Part shown: positions 33,840 to 37,701 of the stretch, piece by piece | How positions within the stretch are numbered: position 1 is the first letter of the stretch | Layout: every line of letters begins with the position of its first letter | DNA from: Arthrobacter sp. SO3 | GTDB taxonomy: Bacteria > Actinomycetota > Actinomycetes > Actinomycetales > Micrococcaceae | DNA: 37,701 nt | Direction of reading: 5' to 3' | NCBI RefSeq assembly: GCF_020532825.1 | Contig: NZ_MQTS01000028.1 | Location: 1-37,701, forward strand | Notes under the pieces: model-generated | The model's database searches: none | Told to the model about the DNA's origin: nothing | What the model saw: only the letters and a program-made list of their open reading frames with translations | Translations under genes and position numbers: made by a program

Positions 33840-34742
33840 ATGCACGGAAGTGGTGAATTCTCAGTGACCGAAGAGAACGAAAGGCCCGGCGGCGGGCCCA
33901 GGGTTTCCGCTGCCGGCGCACCCGGAGAACGGCCAGTCCCTGCCGCACCGGCGGTGCCGGCTTCCGAGCCGTCTGCCGTTCCGCCGAAGCCGTCGACGCC
34001 GCCGACGTCCGCGACGCCGGTTGTACCGCTGGCTGCCCCCGCGGCGCAGCCCGCCCGCCCGTCCGAGCCGCCGGTCAGCCGGCCCGATGCCGGGCAGCCC
34101 GACCCGCGCCAGCGCCGGGGTGACCGGGACGCCCGGGGAGCCATGGGGTCCGCCGGCGCCGCCCTCGCGGGTGCCGGCAGTGCGGCTTCGGAAAAGGCAT
34201 CGCAGCTGGCTGGTCTGGTAAGCCGGCAAAGCCCCGCGAGAATCGGTGGCGCCGTTGCCGCCGTCGTCGTTATGGGTCTGCTGATCTGGTGGTTGACGTC
34301 GCTGGGCGGCGGCGGCAGCAAGCAGCCTGACGCGGGCGCCTCCCCCGCGGCCGCCACGACGCCGTCGGCCCCCGCGAGCCGCGGGCCGCTTCCGCTGGAA
34401 GGGGTGGGCCCGCTGGACTTCCAGCTCGGCGACTGCTTCAAGGACTTCGACCCGGAGGCGCCGCAGTCCACCATCGTGGATTGCACCGCGGGGCACTCGG
34501 CACAGCTAATCGCCATCCACCATTATCAGCAGTCGGACGCCTATCCCGGCCTGTCCGCGCTGAAGGACAAAGGCCGCGAGACCTGCCGCAATGCGCAGCT
34601 GGCCGCTGCCACCACCAACTACGACCTGAAGCAGCGCAACGCCTACCCGAGCTCCACGAGCTGGGACAACGGCGACCGCCGCGTCGACTGCTACGTCACC
34701 GCGGACAACGGGAACGTCATCATGGAATCGCTGATTCCTTAG
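33840..34742 (+). CDS. Septum-formation-related membrane protein with long Pro/Ala-rich cytoplasmic region
   Basis: A 300-residue single-pass membrane protein. Residues 1-130 are a disordered Pro/Ala-rich cytoplasmic region; a TM helix spans about 135-156 (IGGAVAAVVVMGLLIWWLTS); a Ser/Ala/Pro linker leads to an extracellular domain (about 190-300) with four Cys (GDCF, VDCT, ETCR, VDCY) that fit two disulfides and match my recollection of the septum_form domain of actinobacteria. That name comes from an association with division proteins; the actual role is unknown. The start could be ATG 33840 (GGAAAAG close by) or GTG 33864. TAGAGT at 33778-33783 may be its -10. A bidirectional terminator follows. 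Confidence 0.7.
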   Translation: MHGSGEFSVTEENERPGGGPRVSAAGAPGERPVPAAPAVPASEPSAVPPKPSTPPTSATPVVPLAAPAAQPARPSEPPVSRPDAGQPDPRQRRGDRDARGAMGSAGAALAGAGSAASEKASQLAGLVSRQSPARIGGAVAAVVVMGLLIWWLTSLGGGGSKQPDAGASPAAATTPSAPASRGPLPLEGVGPLDFQLGDCFKDFDPEAPQSTIVDCTAGHSAQLIAIHHYQQSDAYPGLSALKDKGRETCRNAQLAAATTNYDLKQRNAYPSSTSWDNGDRRVDCYVTADNGNVIMESLIP

Positions 34743-34829
34743 GGACTTCCTGCGGGGCCTCCGGGGCCTCGTGGCAACAGGCCCCCACCGGAACCTGCGG
34801 GCCACGACGGCAACAGCCCCCCACACACA

Positions 34830-34865
34830 AAACTGCCAGCCGGACCGAGGGCCGGCTGGCAGTTT
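34830..34865. terminator. Bidirectional terminator between septum-formation-related gene and clpB
   Basis: AAACTGCCAGCCGG (34830-34843) and its exact complement (34852-34865) form a 14-bp stem with an eight-base loop. T-rich flanks are present on both strands (TTT at the 3' arm; four T on the minus strand). Confidence 0.75.
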
Positions 34866-34884
34866 CCGTTTGAGGCTGCGGGGC

Positions 34885-37554
34885 TTACTCCTTGCGGCGG
34901 ACGGAGAGCCCGCTGCCGGTGGAGGCGCCGCCATTGGGCCGGCCCGACCTTTCGGCACCGCCCAGGGTGAGCTCCGTGAGGTCAGGGGCTGTGTCCACAA
35001 GCACGGTGTCGCCGTCTGTGATCTCGCCGGCGAGGATGGCCTTGGCCAGCCGGTCCCCAATTTCACGCTGGACCAGCCTGCGCAGCGGCCGGGCACCGTA
35101 GGCCGGATCGAAGCCGGTCACCGCGAGCCAGGCGCGGGCGCCCTCGGTCACTTCCAGGTTGAGCCGGCGGCCCTTGAGGCGTTCGCCGAGTTCCTTGACC
35201 TGCAGTTCCACGATCCGGGACAGCTCCTCGACGTTCAGCGGGTCGAACAGCACCACTTCATCGAGCCGGTTCAGGAACTCGGGTTTGAAGGACGCGTGCA
35301 CGGTGGCCATCACGGCCTCGCGCTTGGCGTTCGCGTCCAGGCCCGGGTCGACCAGGAACTGGCTGCCCAGGTTGGAGGTCAGGACCAGGATCACGTTGCG
35401 GAAGTCCACGGTGCGGCCCTGGCCATCGGTGAGGCGGCCGTCGTCGAGCACCTGCAGGAGGATGTCGAACACCTCGGGGTGGGCTTTCTCCACCTCGTCC
35501 AGCAGCAGCACGGAGTACGGGCGGCGGCGGACGGCCTCGGTGAGCTGGCCGCCTTCCTCATAGCCGACGTAGCCGGGGGGCGCCCCGACGAGGCGGGCCA
35601 CGGAGTGCTTCTCCGAGTACTCGGACATGTCGATGCGCACCATGGCGCGCTCGTCGTCGAACAGGAAGTCGGCCAGCGCCTTCGCCAGCTCGGTCTTGCC
35701 GACGCCGGTGGGGCCGAGGAAGAGGAACGATCCGGTGGGCCGGTTGGGGTCGCTGATCCCGGCCCGGGCGCGGCGGACGGCGTCGGAGACCGCGGTGACA
35801 GCCTTGGCCTGGCCGATCAGCCGCTCGCCCAGCACGTGTTCCATCTCCAGCAGCTTCTGGCTCTCGCCCTGCAGCATGCGCCCGGCGGGAATGCCGGTCC
35901 AGGCTGAAATCACCTCGGCGATGTCATCGGCGGTGACCTCTTCGGCGACCATAAGGTCCTGCTTGGCGCCGCCCCCGGCCACCCGGGCCGACTCCGCTTC
36001 GGCAGCCTCGTTGAGCTCCCGCTCCAGGGCCGGGAGTTCGCCGTACAGAATCCTCGAGGCCGCCTCAAGGTCGCCTTCACGCTGGTATTTCTCGGCGGCG
36101 GAACGCAGTTCGTCGATCCGGGCCTTGAGGTCGCCGACGCGGTTCAGGCCGGCTTTCTCAGCTTCCCAGCGGGCGTTGAGCCCGGCCAGTTCTTCCTTCT
36201 TGTCCGCCATGTCCGCCCGGATCGCGGCCAGCCGTTCCACGGACGCGGGATCGGTCTCGTTGGCCAGGGCCAGCTCCTCCATGGTGAGGCGGTCCACGGA
36301 GCGGCGCAGCTGGTCGATTTCCTCCGGGGCGGAATCAATCTCCATCCGCAGCCGGGAAGCGGCCTCGTCGACGAGGTCGATGGCCTTGTCAGGCAACTGC
36401 CGGCCGGAGATGTAGCGGTTCGAGAGTGTCGCGGCGGCGACGAGGGCGGAGTCGGCGATGGCTACCTTGTGGTGTGCCTCGTAGCGTTCCTTGAGTCCGC
36501 GCAGGATGCCAATGGTGTCCTCCACGCTCGGCTCCCCGACGAAGACCTGCTGGAAGCGGCGTTCCAGCGCCGGGTCCTTCTCGATGTTTTCACGGTACTC
36601 GTCCAGGGTGGTGGCACCGATCAGCCGGAGCTCGCCGCGGGCCAGCATGGGCTTGAGCATGTTGCCGGCGTCCATGGAACTGTCCCCGGACGCACCGGCC
36701 CCGACCACGGTGTGGATCTCGTCGATGAAGGTGACGATCTGGCCTTCGGAGCCTTTGATCTCCTCCAGGACGGCCTTAAGCCGCTCCTCGAATTCGCCGC
36801 GGTACTTGGCGCCGGCCACCATGGAGGCGAGGTCCAGTGCGATCAGGGTCTTGCCGCGCAGGCTCTCGGGGACGTCGCCGGCCACGATCCGCTGGGCGAG
36901 GCCTTCGACCACGGCGGTCTTGCCGACGCCGGGCTCGCCGATGATGACGGGGTTGTTCTTGGTCCGGCGGCTCAGCACCTGGATGATGCGGCGGATTTCG
37001 GCGTCGCGGCCGATCACCGGGTCCAGCTTGCCGGCGCGGGCAATGGCAGTGAGGTCGGTGCCGTACTTTTCCAGCGCCTGGAAGGTGTTTTCGGGGTCGG
37101 CGGTGTCAACCTTGCGGTCGCCGCGGACCCCCGGCAGGGCAGCGAGCAGGGCCTCGTGGGAGGCCCCGGCGTCGCGCATCAGCTTGCCCACGGTGTCACT
37201 GCCGGAGGCCAGCCCCAAGAGCAGGTGCTCGGTGGAGACGAAGCTGTCGCCGATTCGCTCGGCTTCATTCTGGGCATTCTTGATGGCCTGCAGGGCGGTG
37301 CGGGACAACTGCGGCTGCTGCACCGAACTGCCGGAGGTGGACGGTAGGGCCTTGATGGCCGTGCTGGCCTGGACGCTGACCGAGTCCGGGTCCGATCCGG
37401 TGGCCCGGAGCAGCGCCACCGCGACGCCTTCACGCTGATCCATCAGCGCCTTGAGCAGGTGCGCGGGTTCGAGCTGGGGATTGCCCGCCGTCGAGGCGTT
37501 CATGGCGGCTGCCGCCAGAGCCTCCTGGCTCTTGGTGGTGAATTTGGCGTCCAA
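34885..37554 (-). CDS. clpB: ATP-dependent disaggregase ClpB
   Basis: The 889-residue Hsp100 chaperone works with DnaK to pull apart protein aggregates. In order it has a Clp N domain (1-145), first AAA+ module with Walker A GEPGVGKT (206-213) and Walker [13 protein letters not shown], the coiled-coil M domain (about 405-535), and second AAA+ module with Walker A GPTGVGKT (near 610) and [14 protein letters not shown]. It lacks the ClpP-binding loop of ClpA and ClpC. I chose the TTG at 37554, since AAAGGAG lies six bases upstream and the protein then begins (M)[12 protein letters not shown] as in other ClpB; the earlier in-frame start (37608) lies inside the operator. Upstream is a HAIR-type palindrome. 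Confidence 0.96.
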   Translation of the reverse strand: MDAKFTTKSQEALAAAAMNASTAGNPQLEPAHLLKALMDQREGVAVALLRATGSDPDSVSVQASTAIKALPSTSGSSVQQPQLSRTALQAIKNAQNEAERIGDSFVSTEHLLLGLASGSDTVGKLMRDAGASHEALLAALPGVRGDRKVDTADPENTFQALEKYGTDLTAIARAGKLDPVIGRDAEIRRIIQVLSRRTKNNPVIIGEPGVGKTAVVEGLAQRIVAGDVPESLRGKTLIALDLASMVAGAKYRGEFEERLKAVLEEIKGSEGQIVTFIDEIHTVVGAGASGDSSMDAGNMLKPMLARGELRLIGATTLDEYRENIEKDPALERRFQQVFVGEPSVEDTIGILRGLKERYEAHHKVAIADSALVAAATLSNRYISGRQLPDKAIDLVDEAASRLRMEIDSAPEEIDQLRRSVDRLTMEELALANETDPASVERLAAIRADMADKKEELAGLNARWEAEKAGLNRVGDLKARIDELRSAAEKYQREGDLEAASRILYGELPALERELNEAAEAESARVAGGGAKQDLMVAEEVTADDIAEVISAWTGIPAGRMLQGESQKLLEMEHVLGERLIGQAKAVTAVSDAVRRARAGISDPNRPTGSFLFLGPTGVGKTELAKALADFLFDDERAMVRIDMSEYSEKHSVARLVGAPPGYVGYEEGGQLTEAVRRRPYSVLLLDEVEKAHPEVFDILLQVLDDGRLTDGQGRTVDFRNVILVLTSNLGSQFLVDPGLDANAKREAVMATVHASFKPEFLNRLDEVVLFDPLNVEELSRIVELQVKELGERLKGRRLNLEVTEGARAWLAVTGFDPAYGARPLRRLVQREIGDRLAKAILAGEITDGDTVLVDTAPDLTELTLGGAERSGRPNGGASTGSGLSVRRKE

Positions 37555-37585
37555 AGAGAGCTCCTTTCGGGAACATGCTGGTCTT

Positions 37586-37612
37586 AAAGTTGAGTCTACT
37601 CCGCTCAACTTT
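37586..37612. promoter_or_regulatory. HAIR-type operator (HspR site) before clpB
   Basis: AAAGTTGAG (37586-37594) and CTCAACTTT (37604-37612) are perfect 9-bp arms. The core TTGAGT-N7-GCTCAA differs by one base from the HAIR consensus CTTGAGT-N7-ACTCAAG bound by the MerR-type heat-shock repressor HspR in actinobacteria. On the minus strand TAGACT inside the element may be the clpB -10. Confidence 0.75.
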
Positions 37613-37620
37613 GCATTAAG

Positions 37621-37701
37621 TCCCTAGGGCTCCATGTTTGCCGACAGCGAAACGGCTGTCTAGGGCCGGAGTCCCCCGCGGGCACCTCACCCACCCAAAG
37701 C
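37621..37701. other. Noncoding end of window with a small hairpin
   Basis: GACAGC (37643-37648) and GCTGTC (37655-37660) form a short stem, with CTAGGG on either side. It could end a gene lying beyond the window. No gene is seen. Confidence 0.3.

Overview
The window is a stretch of high-GC actinobacterial chromosome, most likely from Arthrobacter, Pseudarthrobacter or a close Micrococcaceae relative. This rests on the protein sequences (the urate oxidase closely resembles the known Arthrobacter globiformis enzyme from memory), on the actinobacterial families DUF3073, septum-formation-related and homodimeric AceE, on GTG/TTG starts, on several apparent leaderless starts, and on a HAIR-type operator before clpB. 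It was read by eye; no search was run.

Layout. Positions 1-1371 are the 3' half of aceE. Positions 1403-4566 hold a MocA-like nucleotidyltransferase, a uracil-DNA glycosylase-family gene, a DUF488 gene and an aldo/keto reductase, with three copies of a 61-bp palindromic repeat in the gaps. Positions 4568-10386 (minus strand) are guaD-xdhC-FAD subunit-fused FeS/Mo xanthine dehydrogenase: guanine to xanthine to urate. Positions 10686-13810 hold a small unknown gene divergent from urate oxidase, a long uricase leader with a promoter, operator palindromes and an intrinsic terminator, and an NCS2 purine permease. Positions 13915-20326 hold an IclR repressor gene divergent from malic enzyme, malate synthase, a DUF6986-like TIM-barrel lyase and ureidoglycine aminohydrolase, then a small membrane peptide. 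Positions 20466-27429 are hyi-glxR-gcl-glycerate kinase-allantoinase-winged-helix protein. Positions 27518-37554 are mostly housekeeping: bcp, a methyltransferase, purF-purM, a VOC protein, DUF3073, a septum-formation-related protein and clpB.

How it works together. The central 22 kb encodes purine salvage and use as nitrogen and carbon source: import, guanine deamination, xanthine and urate oxidation, allantoin ring opening, ureidoglycine hydrolysis, then two routes for glyoxylate. One is the glycerate route (Gcl, Hyi, GlxR, glycerate kinase); the other is malate synthase followed by malic enzyme to pyruvate. HIU hydrolase, OHCU decarboxylase, an allantoate-degrading enzyme and ureidoglycolate lyase are not in the window.

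The most notable signals are: a shared 15-bp operator-like palindrome (TTCCAC-N3-GTGGAA type) at the uricase, malic enzyme and hyi promoters, probably the target of the IclR protein; a short RNA with an intrinsic terminator inside the uricase leader; the uncharacterised DUF6986-like enzyme and the receiver-less winged-helix protein inside the pathway operons; and three families of intergenic palindromes at gene 3' ends.
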